61,987 nt of DNA from assembly GCF_005049045.1 (NCBI RefSeq), contig NZ_SUPK01000013.1, positions 1 to 61,987 of the forward strand. Reading direction: 5' to 3'. Positions 10,561-21,012 of this stretch are shown here, one piece after another (position 1 is the first letter of the stretch; each line of letters starts with the position of its first letter). Position numbers and translations under genes: made by a program. Under the pieces are notes generated by a model. It was not told where the DNA came from and searched no databases. It worked only from the letters and a program-made list of their open reading frames with translations. Origin of the DNA: Cohnella pontilimi (GTDB lineage Bacteria; Bacillota; Bacilli; Paenibacillales; Paenibacillaceae).

Positions 10561-11457
10561 TCAGTCTCCCCTCCGCCGCACCTCCGAAGCCTGCCGATGA
10601 AGGTCTTCCAGATCCTCGGCGGAGAATGCGTAAGTCTCGTTGCAAAAATGGCAAAGCACATCCGCTTTCCCGTCTTGATCGATCAAGCTGCGCAGTTCCT
10701 CCGCCCCGAGCGTAAGCAGCGTATTGGCAACCCGTTCCCGGGAGCATTTGCACCGGAATATAGGCTCCACTCTTTCGTGAATCGTCAGGTCGTCCCCGAC
10801 CAAGAAACGCAAAATGCTTTCGGGCGTTTCCCCGCGGTCCAGCAGGGCAGTGATATGGGGCATGCCGGATACAGCCTGTTCCAGCCGCTCAAGCTGATCA
10901 TCCGGCATTCCGGGCATGACCTGTACAATAAATCCGCCGGCGTGCAGCACGGAGTTGTCCACGTCCACCAGCACGCCAAGCCCTACGGCGGAAGGCACTT
11001 GCTCTGATTCCGCGAAATAATAAGTAAAATCCTCGGCCAGTTCTCCGGATATAATCGGAACGCTGCCGCGGTACGGTTCTTTCAGCCCCAAATCTTTAAT
11101 CACATTCACATATCCGTTCCGGCCGACCGCGCCGGCTACATCGAGCTTCCCTTGTGGGTTGCTCGGGAGATGGGTATGCGGGTGATCCACGTAACCCCGC
11201 ACCTCCGCTTCGGAATTGGAATCGATCACGATTTGGCCGAGCGGACCGTCTCCCTTCACTTGAATCGTCAACCTTGCTCCGTCCTTCAACATGACGCCCA
11301 TCATGGCGCCCGCCGTGGCGGATCTGCCGAGCGCGGCCGTTGCTGTCGGATATGTATCATGCCGGCGCTGAAGCTCCGCCACGAGGTTGGTCGTACGTGC
11401 GGCAAACACCCGGATTCCGGCGTTCCACGCCGTACCGCGTATCAATTCGTCTTTCAT
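10561..11457 (-). CDS. hslO: Redox-regulated chaperone Hsp33
   Basis: Holdase activated by oxidation of zinc-bound cysteines. The 298-residue product shows an N-terminal Hsp33 domain (GTAWNAGIRVFAARTTNLV, ATAALGRSATAGAMM) and the C-terminal zinc switch with CKC near residue 237 and CHFC near residue 270. The ATG follows GGGAGC with a somewhat long spacing. It lies between coaX and the parvulin gene, as in B. subtilis. Confidence 0.96.
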   Translation of the reverse strand: MKDELIRGTAWNAGIRVFAARTTNLVAELQRRHDTYPTATAALGRSATAGAMMGVMLKDGARLTIQVKGDGPLGQIVIDSNSEAEVRGYVDHPHTHLPSNPQGKLDVAGAVGRNGYVNVIKDLGLKEPYRGSVPIISGELAEDFTYYFAESEQVPSAVGLGVLVDVDNSVLHAGGFIVQVMPGMPDDQLERLEQAVSGMPHITALLDRGETPESILRFLVGDDLTIHERVEPIFRCKCSRERVANTLLTLGAEELRSLIDQDGKADVLCHFCNETYAFSAEDLEDLHRQASEVRRRGD

Positions 11458-11497
11458 CGTTGTCGTGCTGCTCCCTTCTGTAAGCGGGTAACTCCTT

Positions 11498-12262
11498 TTA
11501 CCCGTTCCTTTCGTAAACGATGCGAAGTCCTTCCAGCGTAAGCAGCGGGTCGACCGTCTCGATCGCCTCGGACTCTCCCGCGATCAATTCGGCCAGCCCG
11601 CCGGTCGCGATGACGCGGGGATTCACGCGGAATTCTTCGCGGATCCGGCGTACGATCCCATCCACCTGTCCCGCATAGCCGTAAATAATGCCGGCTTGCA
11701 TGGCCGCTACCGTATTGCGCCCGATCACGGTGCGCGGTTTGGCCAATTCGATCCGCGGCAGCTTGGCCGCCCGCTGGTACAGGGCCTCCGCCGAAATCCC
11801 GATGCCCGGAACGATCGCTCCACCCAAATAGGCGCCGTTTTCGTCGATGTAGTCGAAGGTGGTGGCCGTTCCGAAGTCGACGATGATGAGCGGGGAGCCG
11901 TACTTCTCAATGCCGGCCACAGCATTGACGATGCGGTCCGCGCCTACTTCTTTCGGGTTTTCGTACCGGATGTTCAAGCCGGTTTTGATCCCGGGTCCGA
12001 CGACCAGCGCTTCTTTGCCTACATATTGGACGAACAACCTCTCCAAAATGTTCATTAACGGCGGTACGACGCTGGACAAAATGACGCCTTCGATCTGATT
12101 CGCATGAACTTGGGCCAGCTGAAACAAGTTCATGATCATAACGCCGTATTCGTCCACCGTGGTGGAGCGGTTCGTGCTGAGCCGCCAATGATGGTTCAGC
12201 GTCCGGTCCTCATACAATCCGAGCACAATGTTGGTATTCCCGACATCCACGACCAAAATCAC
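11498..12262 (-). CDS. coaX: Type III pantothenate kinase
   Basis: First step of coenzyme A synthesis: phosphorylates pantothenate, without feedback inhibition by CoA. The 254-residue ASKHA-fold product has [51 protein letters not shown] and [11 protein letters not shown]. The start is the GTG giving (V)ILVVDVGN, directly preceded by GGGGGAGCACCC; an upstream ATG would lie in the ftsH terminator. It heads a three-gene operon with hslO and the parvulin gene. Confidence 0.95.
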   Translation of the reverse strand: MILVVDVGNTNIVLGLYEDRTLNHHWRLSTNRSTTVDEYGVMIMNLFQLAQVHANQIEGVILSSVVPPLMNILERLFVQYVGKEALVVGPGIKTGLNIRYENPKEVGADRIVNAVAGIEKYGSPLIIVDFGTATTFDYIDENGAYLGGAIVPGIGISAEALYQRAAKLPRIELAKPRTVIGRNTVAAMQAGIIYGYAGQVDGIVRRIREEFRVNPRVIATGGLAELIAGESEAIETVDPLLTLEGLRIVYERNG

Positions 12263-12309
12263 GGGTGCTCCCCCTTTTTTGCTGCTTTTCATTTCGATCG
12301 TTTTCTCAA

Positions 12310-12353
12310 AAAAACCGCAAACCGCAGCATCGAAGCTGCGAGTTGCGGTTTTG
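12310..12353 (-). terminator. Terminator of ftsH
   Basis: The minus strand has a stem of ACCGCAA and CGCAGC paired with GCTGCG and TTTGCGGT, followed by a run of seven T residues, within ten bases of the ftsH stop. Confidence 0.88.
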
Positions 12354-12360
12354 GTCACGC

Positions 12361-14361
12361 TTATCGGTTGCCTTCTTCCGGATCGTCACTGGGGTCCGGC
12401 GTTTGCGTGGCGGTCGGATCGTCTTCCCGCGTCTGGATGCGGACACGAACCCCGCTGCCAAGCGTGTCGATGATCGGATCGCTCTTCGGCTCTTCGCTTC
12501 CGCTGTTCGAGCCGTCGCCTCCGTTACCGTCGAGCGTTCCCGTTTCGATGAGATTCTTGATCTGGTCGAGATCCAGCGTCTCTTCTTCGAGCAGCGTTTG
12601 CGCGATTTTGTGAACTTCATCGCTCTTCTCCGTGAGGAGCTGTTTCGCGCGGTCGTAACACGATTGAATGATTCGCTGCATCTCTTGATCGATCTCGTAG
12701 GCAATCGCGTCGGAATAGTTCTGCTCATGTCCGAGGTCGCGGCCAAGGAACACTTGGCCTTGCACGTTGCCGAACTGCATCGGCCCGAGCCGTTCGCTCA
12801 TGCCGTACTCCATGATCATGCTGCGTGCGATTCCGGTCGCCTGTTTAAAGTCGCTGTAAGCGCCGGTGCCGATTTCGCCGATGAACAGCTCTTCGGACAC
12901 GCGTCCGCCAAGCAAGCCGGTAATTTTATCAAGCAGCTCCTGCTTCGTGACGAGCATGCGGTCTTCCTTCGGCAGCATAATCACGTAGCCGCCCGCACGT
13001 CCGCGCGGGATGATCGTAACCTTGTGCACCATATCGGCATTCTCGAGGAAGTATCCGACGATCGTGTGACCCGCTTCATGGTAAGCGACGATCCGCTTCT
13101 CCCGGTCGCTGATCACGCGGCTTTTCTTCTCGGTGCCGACAATGACGCGGTCGATCGCCTCATCCACTTCCCGCATGGCGATATCTTTCTTGTTGCGGCG
13201 AGCCGCGAGGAGAGCGGCTTCGTTCAGCAGGTTCTCGAGGTCCGCGCCGGTGAATCCGGTCGTCCGCTTGGCGATCGTGTCCAGCTTCACGTCTTTGCTC
13301 AGCGGCTTGTTGCGGGCATGTACCTTGAGCACCGCTTCCCGGCCTTTGACGTCCGGACGATCGACCGTGATCTGACGGTCGAACCGGCCCGGGCGAAGCA
13401 GCGCAGGATCCAGAATGTCGGGACGGTTCGTTGCGGCCACGATGATAATTCCTTCGTTCGCGCCGAACCCGTCCATCTCGACGAGCAATTGGTTGAGCGT
13501 CTGTTCTCGCTCGTCATGTCCGCCGCCGAGGCCTGCGCCCCGTTGACGGCCGACGGCGTCGATCTCGTCTATGAAGATGATGCACGGAGCATTCTTCTTC
13601 GCGTTTTCGAACAAATCCCGCACGCGGGATGCGCCCACACCGACGAACATTTCGACGAAGTCGGAGCCCGAGATGCTGAAAAACGGAACGCCCGCTTCGC
13701 CTGCCACAGCGCGCGCCAGAAGCGTTTTACCCGTACCCGGAGGACCCACGAGGAGAACCCCTTTCGGGATGCGGGCGCCAAGCGCGGCGAATTTGCGCGG
13801 ATCTTTCAGGAATTCGACGACTTCCACGAGCTCCTGCTTCTCTTCATCGGCGCCGGCCACGTCTTCGAAGGTGACGCGTTTCTTCTCTTCATTATAGAGA
13901 CGCGCGCGGCTTTTGCCGAAATTCATGACTTTGCCGCCGCCGCCCTGCGCCTGATTGATCAGGAAGAAGAACAGGATGAACATGATCACGAACGGAATGA
14001 TCGAGGTGAGGAAAGTGAGCCAGAAGTTCTCGCCCGGCATCCTCTTCATTTGAAGATCATAGCCTTTGGTCTTGCTCAAATCTTCGAACTGTTTCGCCAC
14101 ATAATCCGCCAGAGGCGCACGTGCGGTGAAAGTACTGTTTTTCTGATCATTCGGCTTCTTATATTTACCGGTAACCAGATAGGTCCCGTTCTGAATTTGC
14201 ATCGTGAGGCTGGAGACGTTACCTTGTTCGACGACTTGGACAAGTTGTTTATAGCTCAACTCATCGGTGGTCTCGTTTTTGCTGATGAAAAACTGGACAA
14301 TTCCGACGGTCACCAAAAATATAAGCAAATAAAAGCCTGTGTTGCGGATGATTCGGTTCAT
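12361..14361 (-). CDS. ftsH: ATP-dependent zinc metalloprotease FtsH
   Basis: Membrane-anchored AAA+ protease that degrades unfolded and regulatory proteins; in B. subtilis it affects sporulation and stress. The 666-residue product has a TM segment at residues about 7-25, an extracytoplasmic domain, a second TM (about 113-130), Walker A GPPGTGKT (about 207), the AAA second region of homology with [20 protein letters not shown], and the zinc site HEAGH (about 428). The C-terminal tail is acidic and Asp/Ser/Pro-rich and somewhat longer than in Bacillus. ATG follows AGAGGAGG. Confidence 0.97.
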   Translation of the reverse strand: MNRIIRNTGFYLLIFLVTVGIVQFFISKNETTDELSYKQLVQVVEQGNVSSLTMQIQNGTYLVTGKYKKPNDQKNSTFTARAPLADYVAKQFEDLSKTKGYDLQMKRMPGENFWLTFLTSIIPFVIMFILFFFLINQAQGGGGKVMNFGKSRARLYNEEKKRVTFEDVAGADEEKQELVEVVEFLKDPRKFAALGARIPKGVLLVGPPGTGKTLLARAVAGEAGVPFFSISGSDFVEMFVGVGASRVRDLFENAKKNAPCIIFIDEIDAVGRQRGAGLGGGHDEREQTLNQLLVEMDGFGANEGIIIVAATNRPDILDPALLRPGRFDRQITVDRPDVKGREAVLKVHARNKPLSKDVKLDTIAKRTTGFTGADLENLLNEAALLAARRNKKDIAMREVDEAIDRVIVGTEKKSRVISDREKRIVAYHEAGHTIVGYFLENADMVHKVTIIPRGRAGGYVIMLPKEDRMLVTKQELLDKITGLLGGRVSEELFIGEIGTGAYSDFKQATGIARSMIMEYGMSERLGPMQFGNVQGQVFLGRDLGHEQNYSDAIAYEIDQEMQRIIQSCYDRAKQLLTEKSDEVHKIAQTLLEEETLDLDQIKNLIETGTLDGNGGDGSNSGSEEPKSDPIIDTLGSGVRVRIQTREDDPTATQTPDPSDDPEEGNR

Positions 14362-14390
14362 CCCTGGCCTCCTCTCGACACACTTACATC

Positions 14391-14420
14391 ATTTTACCAT
14401 AGCCTGTCTTAGCATCACAA
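14391..14420 (-). promoter_or_regulatory. Candidate sigma-A promoter of ftsH
   Basis: TTGTGA, 18-base spacer, TAAAAT on the minus strand, 30 bases upstream of the ftsH start in the hpt-ftsH gap. Confidence 0.5.
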
Positions 14421-14457
14421 TAGAACGCGGCGGCGCAACCCGCGTCCCTGCACGGCT

Positions 14458-15000
14458 TCAGCTGCCGGAGTAAACTTCAGGTTTCAGCACGCCGACGAAT
14501 GGAAGATTGCGGTACTTCTCAGCGTAATCGAGACCGTATCCGACGATGAACGCGTCCGGGATGACGAAGCCGGTGTAATCGGCATTCAACTCGACCGTGC
14601 GGCGCGCCGGTTTGTCGAACAATGCGACTACCTTAACAGACCGCGCGTTGCGGCGCTCGAGCACATCGATCAGATAGCTGAGCGTGAGGCCGCTGTCGAT
14701 AATATCCTCGACGATGATGACGTTTCGCCCTTCCACGGAGGTGTCCAGGTCCTTAATAATTTTCACTTCGCCGGATGAGCGGGTGGAGTTGCCGTAGCTG
14801 GACACCGCCATGAAATCGAGTTCGATCGGCACGGTGATGTTTTTGACGAGATCGGCCATAAAAATAAAGGCGCCTTTAAGCACGCAGATCACGAGCGGGT
14901 TGCGCTCTTCATAATCCCGGCTGACCGCGGCTCCCAGCTCCTTCACTTTACCCTGAATTTGTTCTTCCGAATAAAACACTTCTTGAATGTCGTTTAACAA
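14458..15000 (-). CDS. hpt: Hypoxanthine phosphoribosyltransferase
   Basis: Salvages hypoxanthine and guanine with PRPP. The 180-residue product has the PRPP loop [14 protein letters not shown] (about residues 95-108), [17 protein letters not shown], and the purine-side motif [27 protein letters not shown] start is used, with GGAGGT seven bases upstream. It follows tilS closely, a conserved pair; the two products act together on ftsH expression in B. subtilis. Confidence 0.96.
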   Translation of the reverse strand: MLNDIQEVFYSEEQIQGKVKELGAAVSRDYEERNPLVICVLKGAFIFMADLVKNITVPIELDFMAVSSYGNSTRSSGEVKIIKDLDTSVEGRNVIIVEDIIDSGLTLSYLIDVLERRNARSVKVVALFDKPARRTVELNADYTGFVIPDAFIVGYGLDYAEKYRNLPFVGVLKPEVYSGS

Positions 15001-15051
15001 AGAGGGGACCTCCCAGTCGGATTAATAAACGGTATGATGGCATTGCTCCAT

Positions 15052-16494
15052 TCATGTCCTTGTTCGTGGATCGGCATCCGTTTCGCGGACCGCAATTCGG
15101 ATTGTGCTCCTCGTGTCCGCTCCCACGAGCGCGATGCGGGAACGCCTAAGTCCGGGAATCCACAAAATCCGGCCTTGCGCGTCCGCGACCAGCGGCCATT
15201 GGCCCCGCTTGGAGCGCGGCACTTTGGCATCGACGAACATATCTTGCACTTTTTTGGAGCCGTTTAGTCCACATGGTTCCATGCGGTCGCCGGGCTCCCG
15301 GCTTCGGACGGACAATGGCCACACGAGCTTCGATGCGTCAAAAAAAGCCTCCCACCGATTGTCCGGCGGCGAGGAAACGGCTCCTTCCAGACGTTGAAAT
15401 TCGAAAACAGTCCCGGAATCGCCCGCGTGCATCGATAGTGCGGACTCCGGTTCGGTCACTTCATATCGAAATCCGGTCCGGTTCGGCGGCTCAGGTCCGA
15501 TATACAGCTCATCGTATTCCCGGACGAATCTCCAGCCGTTTCCGATGTCGATCCGCGTTACGGAAGGGCGGTCATCCGCCGCAGCCTGCAGAATCTCTTC
15601 GATTTGCCGGAACTCTCGGAAATGAGAAGGGCTCACAGAATAACTTAATATTAGTTTAATCAATCTGCGTTGTAAAGCGACGTGCAGGCCGCGGAACCCG
15701 CTTCGCTCCAGCCGGAAGCCTTGTCCGGCACGCACCGACATCCGGGCGAGAACGCGGGCGGTCTCCGCCTCCAGGTAATCGTCGTCGGCCTCCGCCATTT
15801 CCGCCAGCCGAATCAGCGACTCCTTCAGCCGCGGATTGTAGCTCTCCAGCATCGGCAATAAATCGAGACGGACGGCGTTTCTAAAATACTTCCGGCTTAA
15901 ATTGCTGCTGTCGATCGCGAATGGAATCCCGTTTCTCTCGCAATACGCTTGAAGCTCCCATTTGGGTATACGCAGAAGCGGCCGGAGCAGTTCCAAATTT
16001 CCCTCTTTGCGCCGGTAGGGAATTCCCGCCAAACCTCCGATACCGGTTCCCCGAAGCACCCGCATCAATACCGTTTCCGCCTGGTCGTCGGCATGGTGGC
16101 CGAACATCAGATGCGTAGCTCCGTGACGTTCCGCCACCGTTCGCAGAAACTCGTAGCGTTTCTCCCGGGCGGCCGCTTGCGCGTTCATTCCGGTTTCTTC
16201 TATATAAGACGGCACGTCGATCGCCGCCGATTCCAAGGGCACGCCCCACTTCGCCGCCGTTCCGGCGACCAGTTCGGCCTCCGCCTGGGCTTCCGCCCCC
16301 CGGAAACGATGATTGACATGAGCGGCTACGAGCCGGAAAGGACGTTCGGCGGCGATACACAGGAGCAGATGCAGTAGCGCCATCGAGTCCGGTCCGCCGG
16401 AGACCGCGGCCACGACAACATGGTCCGGCTTCCCCCAGCCTGCCGCCTCCGCTTCCTTTTTGACGCAGATCAACAATTCGTCTCGGCTTTCCAT
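15052..16494 (-). CDS. tilS: tRNA(Ile)-lysidine synthetase
   Basis: Converts C34 of tRNA-Ile(CAU) to lysidine, needed to read AUA. The 480-residue product has the PP-loop AAVSGGPDSMALLHLL near residue 30, FGHHADDQAETVLMR, and the TilS C-terminal substrate-binding domains ending with RSKRGQWPLVADAQGRILWIPGLR. The start giving MESRDELL follows AAAGGGA; a longer reading would run into the kinase gene. It lies 22 bases after yabT. Confidence 0.95.
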   Translation of the reverse strand: MESRDELLICVKKEAEAAGWGKPDHVVVAAVSGGPDSMALLHLLLCIAAERPFRLVAAHVNHRFRGAEAQAEAELVAGTAAKWGVPLESAAIDVPSYIEETGMNAQAAAREKRYEFLRTVAERHGATHLMFGHHADDQAETVLMRVLRGTGIGGLAGIPYRRKEGNLELLRPLLRIPKWELQAYCERNGIPFAIDSSNLSRKYFRNAVRLDLLPMLESYNPRLKESLIRLAEMAEADDDYLEAETARVLARMSVRAGQGFRLERSGFRGLHVALQRRLIKLILSYSVSPSHFREFRQIEEILQAAADDRPSVTRIDIGNGWRFVREYDELYIGPEPPNRTGFRYEVTEPESALSMHAGDSGTVFEFQRLEGAVSSPPDNRWEAFFDASKLVWPLSVRSREPGDRMEPCGLNGSKKVQDMFVDAKVPRSKRGQWPLVADAQGRILWIPGLRRSRIALVGADTRSTIRIAVRETDADPRTRT

Positions 16495-16516
16495 CCGCAG
16501 CCCGTCCCTTTCGCGA

Positions 16517-17446
16517 TTATTGGAGAAACCACACGGCCGCCACCGCGGCGCACAGCACAACCGAACCCGCAAGCAGCCCCGCCATCCAGCCCGGCACATG
16601 AGATTCGGACGACTTCGCGGTTCGTTCCGAGCTGCGGATCGCCTGCCGCCATTCGAGCAAAGCTTCTCTGGTATCCTGGAAACCGCCGCGGAACGCCTTC
16701 TCCATCCAGCCTTCCATCGTCCGAAGCCGCGGATGGCTTCGCACCAGCTTCATCAATTCGCCGGGATGACGATTTTGCGGCAGCAATGCTCGGGTGAGCT
16801 GCAGCAGCCGCTTGCCGTCGAGGGCATGCAGCCATAACATGGCGAAAGCGAACCAATCATAAGCGGGGTCGGCGGTTCGGCTGCCGGCCGACCAATATCC
16901 CCGGTCGTAAATCTCGGTAAATTGCCGCACGCTTCGGCCCGCCGCGGTCGCCCCTCCGAAATCGACGAGCTCGACCGCTCCGTAGTCATGTACTAGTACA
17001 TTATCTGTTTTGATGTCGGAAAACACCCATCCGGCTTCATGCAGCTCGGCCAGCCGCTCCAGCAGCCGGTAGCCGACGACGCCCATCCACTGAGAACCGT
17101 GGCGTTTCAAATAAGCGCTGACCGGCGTACCCGGCACATACCTCATCGCGTAAAACGGCAGATCGCGCCCATCCAGCGTAAAATCGTCCACATCAAGCAA
17201 AAACGGGACCCGCCCGCGTTTCTTTCCGGTATGATCGAGCGAAGCGAGGACGTTGGCTTCTCCTTGCAATTCGGCAGCTTCGTCGCTAAATTTAAGCGCG
17301 CAAACGGAGCGCCCGAGGGAGGCCAAATACACCTGCCCGTTCGCTCCGATACCAAGTAATCGTTCAAGCCGATATTTTTTTCCGTTCCACTTGCCCTTCA
17401 CGAGAGTGCCGGGTGGCAGTTGCACTTTCTCAGACGACGTAGTCAC
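16517..17446 (-). CDS. yabT: Membrane-anchored serine/threonine protein kinase (YabT-like)
   Basis: Hanks-type kinase; the B. subtilis homologue is a DNA-stimulated kinase active in sporulation. About 309 residues: glycine loop LLGIGANGQVYLA, candidate VAIK-equivalent lysine in CALKFSDE, catalytic loop SDIKTDNVLV (Asp in place), DFG in VELVDFGGA, and a C-terminal TM segment (last ~25 residues) after a short basic-Ser stretch, so the kinase domain faces the cytoplasm. The GTG start follows AGAGGTG and lies 17 bases inside the end of yabS. There is no extracellular PASTA region, unlike PrkC. Confidence 0.9.
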   Translation of the reverse strand: MTTSSEKVQLPPGTLVKGKWNGKKYRLERLLGIGANGQVYLASLGRSVCALKFSDEAAELQGEANVLASLDHTGKKRGRVPFLLDVDDFTLDGRDLPFYAMRYVPGTPVSAYLKRHGSQWMGVVGYRLLERLAELHEAGWVFSDIKTDNVLVHDYGAVELVDFGGATAAGRSVRQFTEIYDRGYWSAGSRTADPAYDWFAFAMLWLHALDGKRLLQLTRALLPQNRHPGELMKLVRSHPRLRTMEGWMEKAFRGGFQDTREALLEWRQAIRSSERTAKSSESHVPGWMAGLLAGSVVLCAAVAAVWFLQ

Positions 17447-18182
17447 TCCGCACCTCTTCGTTATCGCCCCGCTCGATATGCGGAGGTTCCAGAAGTTCTG
17501 ACTTGATAATACCACATGTTTCCCTTATAAAATCAACTACCTGCAACAGGGCCGGTCCCGTGGGCGTCGTCCCTTTCATCCGGATCCGGGTGAACATAGA
17601 ATGGAGTTTGCCCGCTTCCGTCGTCCAACCGCAATCCAGCACGCATGGCAAATGCCCGAAATCGCCCGGAAAATGAAACACCGCCACCGCGCTTCTCCCA
17701 TTCCTCGACTGAAGGCTCAGCGCAAGATCGCGAACGGCGTCCTCCACCGCGTGCAGCTTTGGCTTCATGCTGGCGCTCGCGTCGATCAGCAAAGCGACGC
17801 GCAGCTCGGACGTTTCTTCCAGCTCGTCCATCACCCGGACCACTTCAGCCCGTTTGGGCGGCGGCAGCGCACCGACTGAATCAAGACCGAACAGCTGTTT
17901 GAGCTCTTGGTTCACCGCGTGCCGGATCGTGCCCGCGACCGTTTGCCGCGTCATCATTTGCACGGTATGTGACAGTTGATGGGTCGTCACGATGCGGCTC
18001 ATGCCGCCGCCGGCTTTGGCAATTTCGGCGATTTCGACCGCTCCCTGCTCTCCAATGGCGCCTTCATCTATCACGCCGGCGACATTGACGGTAATGCCTT
18101 CCGCAAACGCCAACGCCGCCGCAGATACCGGACTTTCGCCGACGTTGGAACAGCCGTCGGTTATCAGAAGAATTTGTTTCAC
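17430..18182 (-). CDS. yabS: VWA-domain protein (YabS-like)
   Basis: Product of about 250 residues. It begins with an unusual half-domain, ILLITDGCSNVGESPVSAAALAFAEG, and later carries a MIDAS-like segment ALLIDASASMKPKL (about residues 130-143) with TTPTGPALLQVVDF (Thr of the metal site). Von Willebrand A folds bind metal and protein partners; the partner here is unknown. It overlaps yabT, and the pair lies between spoIIE and tilS, as in B. subtilis where it is sporulation-associated. The GTG start is chosen for its GGGAGGA site; a GTG nine bases upstream overlaps that site. Confidence 0.87.
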   Translation of the reverse strand: MKQILLITDGCSNVGESPVSAAALAFAEGITVNVAGVIDEGAIGEQGAVEIAEIAKAGGGMSRIVTTHQLSHTVQMMTRQTVAGTIRHAVNQELKQLFGLDSVGALPPPKRAEVVRVMDELEETSELRVALLIDASASMKPKLHAVEDAVRDLALSLQSRNGRSAVAVFHFPGDFGHLPCVLDCGWTTEAGKLHSMFTRIRMKGTTPTGPALLQVVDFIRETCGIIKSELLEPPHIERGDNEEVRSDYVV

Positions 18183-18274
18183 CGCTCTCACTCCTCCCTA
18201 CTCTATCAGCAGTTTCGCCAGATAGAGAAAGATTTAATCCTGCCGGAGCGAAGCGGAGGTTCGGAAAAAGGCGA

Positions 18275-18296
18275 AAGAGCCCCGGGCGGGGCTCTT
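18275..18296 (-). terminator. Candidate terminator between spoIIE and yabS
   Basis: The minus strand forms AAGAGCCCC-GCC-CGGGGCTCTT followed by TCGCC. The stem is strong but the T-run is short. The rest of the 195-base gap holds no gene I can recognise. Confidence 0.5.
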
Positions 18297-18377
18297 CGTG
18301 AAAGAGGCAAATTGAAGAGGTATAGAGGCATCAAAGAGGACTAACGGGGAATTTCCGATCGGTACCACGTTTCCGGT

Positions 18378-20927
18378 TCAGCTCACCGTCCTTGGACGCT
18401 CCACCCGGCCCATGCCGGGGAAGCGGAATGCCGCCCATTCGGGCTGATAACGAATCACCCGAGTGACCACAACGGTCATGTCGTCCCGAATGCCGCCCGT
18501 CGGGTTCTGACGAAGCGCAATGCTGAGCAGCTCGTCCGCCAGCTCCTGCGGGTCATCCGTTTCAATTTCCTGAAGCACCCTCTTCATCCACATCTCCTTA
18601 TTCATCGCGTGACCGGGTGCGTCCAGCACGCCGTCCGTCATCATAATCAGGGTATCGCCGGGCTGCAGCTGCACCCTTAACAAATCGATCTCGATTTCCT
18701 GCAAAATCCCGATCGGCAAGTTGTTGGCCGCAATCGGGATAATCTCCCTCCCTCGTTTAATAAAGCTCGGAGTAGAGCCGATTTTGAGCATGGTCGCATG
18801 CGCCGAAAATAAATCGATTAATGCGAGATCGACCGTCGCGAACATCTCGTCCGGCGACCGAAGCAGCAAGATCGAGTTAACGGATTTAACCGCCAGCCGT
18901 TCGTCGATGCCCGATTGCAACATCTGCTCCAGCATCGTGAGCGCGGCGCTGCTCTCCATCCGCGCGCGAACCCCGTTGCCCATTCCGTCGCTGATCGCCA
19001 CCGCGAATTTACCGTTATACAATTCGGTCATCGTAAAACTGTCGCCGGACATCAGATCGCCGTCCTTCGCCGCTCCGGCCACACCGGTCTCGACTTCGAA
19101 CGCTTTCGCCGAAGAGAATGTCACGGTCGTTAAATGTACCGCCGGATCACCGCCGCGTTCCTGCCTTACGCATACCGTTTCTCCAAGTATTTCGGAAAGG
19201 AGCGGCGCGATCATTTTCCGGCATTCGTCGTACCCCGCCTTGAAGGCGTGTACCATTTCGATCTCGACTCTTCCCTCCTCCAGGCTCATGATATCTATAC
19301 TCTGAACGGCCAGCCCCAGCCTGTCGATTGCGTCGCGGATTTCTTCCTCCTGGCGCTCCATTTGCTGGGCTTCCCGCCGGATTTCCCGTACCAGATCGTC
19401 CATGACCTGCGAGACGCCCGACAGTTGATCCGCCACCAAATACCGGCTGTCCTGCAGCTGCCTTCTCCAATGCAGATCATGCCGGTATAGATCGTACTCC
19501 CGTTTGAGGATATCCAGCACGAGAGGTGTCTTTACACATATTCGCGTCCAAGGTTTGGGTATCTGCGACGGCAGCATGTCCGGCTCTTTCTCTACCGCGC
19601 TCAGCATGTCGGTCATAAGCTTGTAGGTTTGGAAAAATTGAGCGTCCCAGCAGGCGCCTCGCTTATGGCAGCCGGCGCACGCTTTCTCATGGACCGCGCC
19701 TACGAAATGATCGAAATCCCGGCTGCCTTGATCCGGATTGCCGGCCTGCGTCATTTGGCGAAAGCTCCCCGACAGCTGCCGGAACACTTCGGAAAACCGG
19801 GATACCCTCTCGGCGGTAAGATCGCGAACTTTTTTCGCATACTCGCGCTGATTTTGGGCATAATGGGGGGTGCCCGGTACATATTTTGATATAGCATCGG
19901 TCGCTTTTCTGGGAGTGAGGAAAAAGAACGCCGCGGCAGCCAGCGTGGCCCACGTGGACGCCAGCATCGCTCCGGAATCCGGCGCGTACATCCCCAGCAC
20001 GGATGTGCCCAGCAATAGTCCCAACATGGAGCCGGCCTTGCCTCCTTCCCGCATCAACCCCGCCATGAGGCCGCCGAAAGCGAGCAAGCCGATTTCTCCC
20101 ATGGCGCCGAGATCGGATAAAGAGAGCATGATTCCGGCCACCACGCCTGCGGAAGTGCCCAGCGACACTCCGCCGACGAACGCGGCTAACAGCACGACAT
20201 AGCGGGTGAACACCGCCGACGTCTCCACTCCATACACCGTCCAGCCGGCCAAGCCCGTAATCAGGCAAGCCGCGAGGATCAGCACGCCGATCCATTCCTC
20301 GTGGCGCAGCTGAACCGTTTTTTTGGTCCGGTTCAGCACGGGCAAGGCATGAACGAACAGCATGGTGAGCACGAATGCCATCGCGGCTTCCACCGCCGTC
20401 CATACATAAGGCAGCCAATCCGGATTATCTTCCAGAACGGTCTCGAACATTCGGACAAGCAAACTGGAGGCAAACACCACGACCGGTGCATGTGACAAGT
20501 CCGCCTTTTCGTAAAGCTCCAGTCCCCGGACCAGCAAATAGAGCACTCCGATTTCGCCGGCAATCACCGCGGGTGCCGGATCCGCCGCCCAGAAGCTGCC
20601 GCTGATCAGAGCCGCTGCCGCCCAGAAAGCCATATCCCGTCTTATGTACATGATGACGCCGAAAAAAGCGGCCGCAAAGGGTGCCAAATGTTCCAACAAC
20701 TCTGCCCTGCCGAGCAGAAAGCCCATCAACACCGTCAACAACACCCACTGCTTTTGCCGAAAAGCTTGACCCCACCGCGCGAGACGCTGCGGAGACGTAC
20801 CGGAAGCTTTCACCTTTCGGCTCCTCACGAACCAGCGCTTTCTGGCGGGAGACGAAGAGGAACCGGGATGATAGCTTCCATGCCTCGGCACGAACGGTAC
20901 GACGGACGACTTGTCCATTTTGAACAC
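18378..20927 (-). CDS. spoIIE: Stage II sporulation protein E, PP2C phosphatase
   Basis: Dephosphorylates SpoIIAA-P to release sigma-F in the forespore and takes part in asymmetric division. About 849 residues: basic N-terminal tail, roughly ten TM segments (about residues 50-335), a central regulatory region with a CxxC pair (ACAGCHKRGAC), and a C-terminal PP2C domain with AISDGMGNGVRARMES and IMMTDGVLDAPGH metal-binding aspartates. The start is either a GTG (chosen) or an ATG three codons later; both fit the GGAGAAAGG site. It is preceded by a Spo0A-type promoter. Confidence 0.96.
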   Translation of the reverse strand: MFKMDKSSVVPFVPRHGSYHPGSSSSPARKRWFVRSRKVKASGTSPQRLARWGQAFRQKQWVLLTVLMGFLLGRAELLEHLAPFAAAFFGVIMYIRRDMAFWAAAALISGSFWAADPAPAVIAGEIGVLYLLVRGLELYEKADLSHAPVVVFASSLLVRMFETVLEDNPDWLPYVWTAVEAAMAFVLTMLFVHALPVLNRTKKTVQLRHEEWIGVLILAACLITGLAGWTVYGVETSAVFTRYVVLLAAFVGGVSLGTSAGVVAGIMLSLSDLGAMGEIGLLAFGGLMAGLMREGGKAGSMLGLLLGTSVLGMYAPDSGAMLASTWATLAAAAFFFLTPRKATDAISKYVPGTPHYAQNQREYAKKVRDLTAERVSRFSEVFRQLSGSFRQMTQAGNPDQGSRDFDHFVGAVHEKACAGCHKRGACWDAQFFQTYKLMTDMLSAVEKEPDMLPSQIPKPWTRICVKTPLVLDILKREYDLYRHDLHWRRQLQDSRYLVADQLSGVSQVMDDLVREIRREAQQMERQEEEIRDAIDRLGLAVQSIDIMSLEEGRVEIEMVHAFKAGYDECRKMIAPLLSEILGETVCVRQERGGDPAVHLTTVTFSSAKAFEVETGVAGAAKDGDLMSGDSFTMTELYNGKFAVAISDGMGNGVRARMESSAALTMLEQMLQSGIDERLAVKSVNSILLLRSPDEMFATVDLALIDLFSAHATMLKIGSTPSFIKRGREIIPIAANNLPIGILQEIEIDLLRVQLQPGDTLIMMTDGVLDAPGHAMNKEMWMKRVLQEIETDDPQELADELLSIALRQNPTGGIRDDMTVVVTRVIRYQPEWAAFRFPGMGRVERPRTVS

Positions 20928-20953
20928 CCTTTCTCCAAGTGAATGTGCCTCTA

Positions 20954-20987
20954 ATTATAGAGGGGTGCCAGGGCGAAAGTTTGTCAG
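20954..20987 (-). promoter_or_regulatory. spoIIE promoter with 22-base spacer (Spo0A-dependent type)
   Basis: The minus strand has CTGACA and TATAAT separated by 22 bases, 30 to 60 bases upstream of spoIIE. The B. subtilis spoIIG and spoIIE promoters share such overlong spacers and need Spo0A-P. A Spo0A-box-like TGTCGGAA lies about 30 bases upstream. Confidence 0.6.
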
Positions 20988-21012
20988 AAGGCGTAGGAGC
21001 TGCAAAAGTTTT

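Noticed and set aside
12265..14412. 715-codon open frame on the plus strand opposite ftsH
   Set aside because: It is the antisense shadow of a conserved high-GC gene; the product shows no family feature and ftsH is certain.
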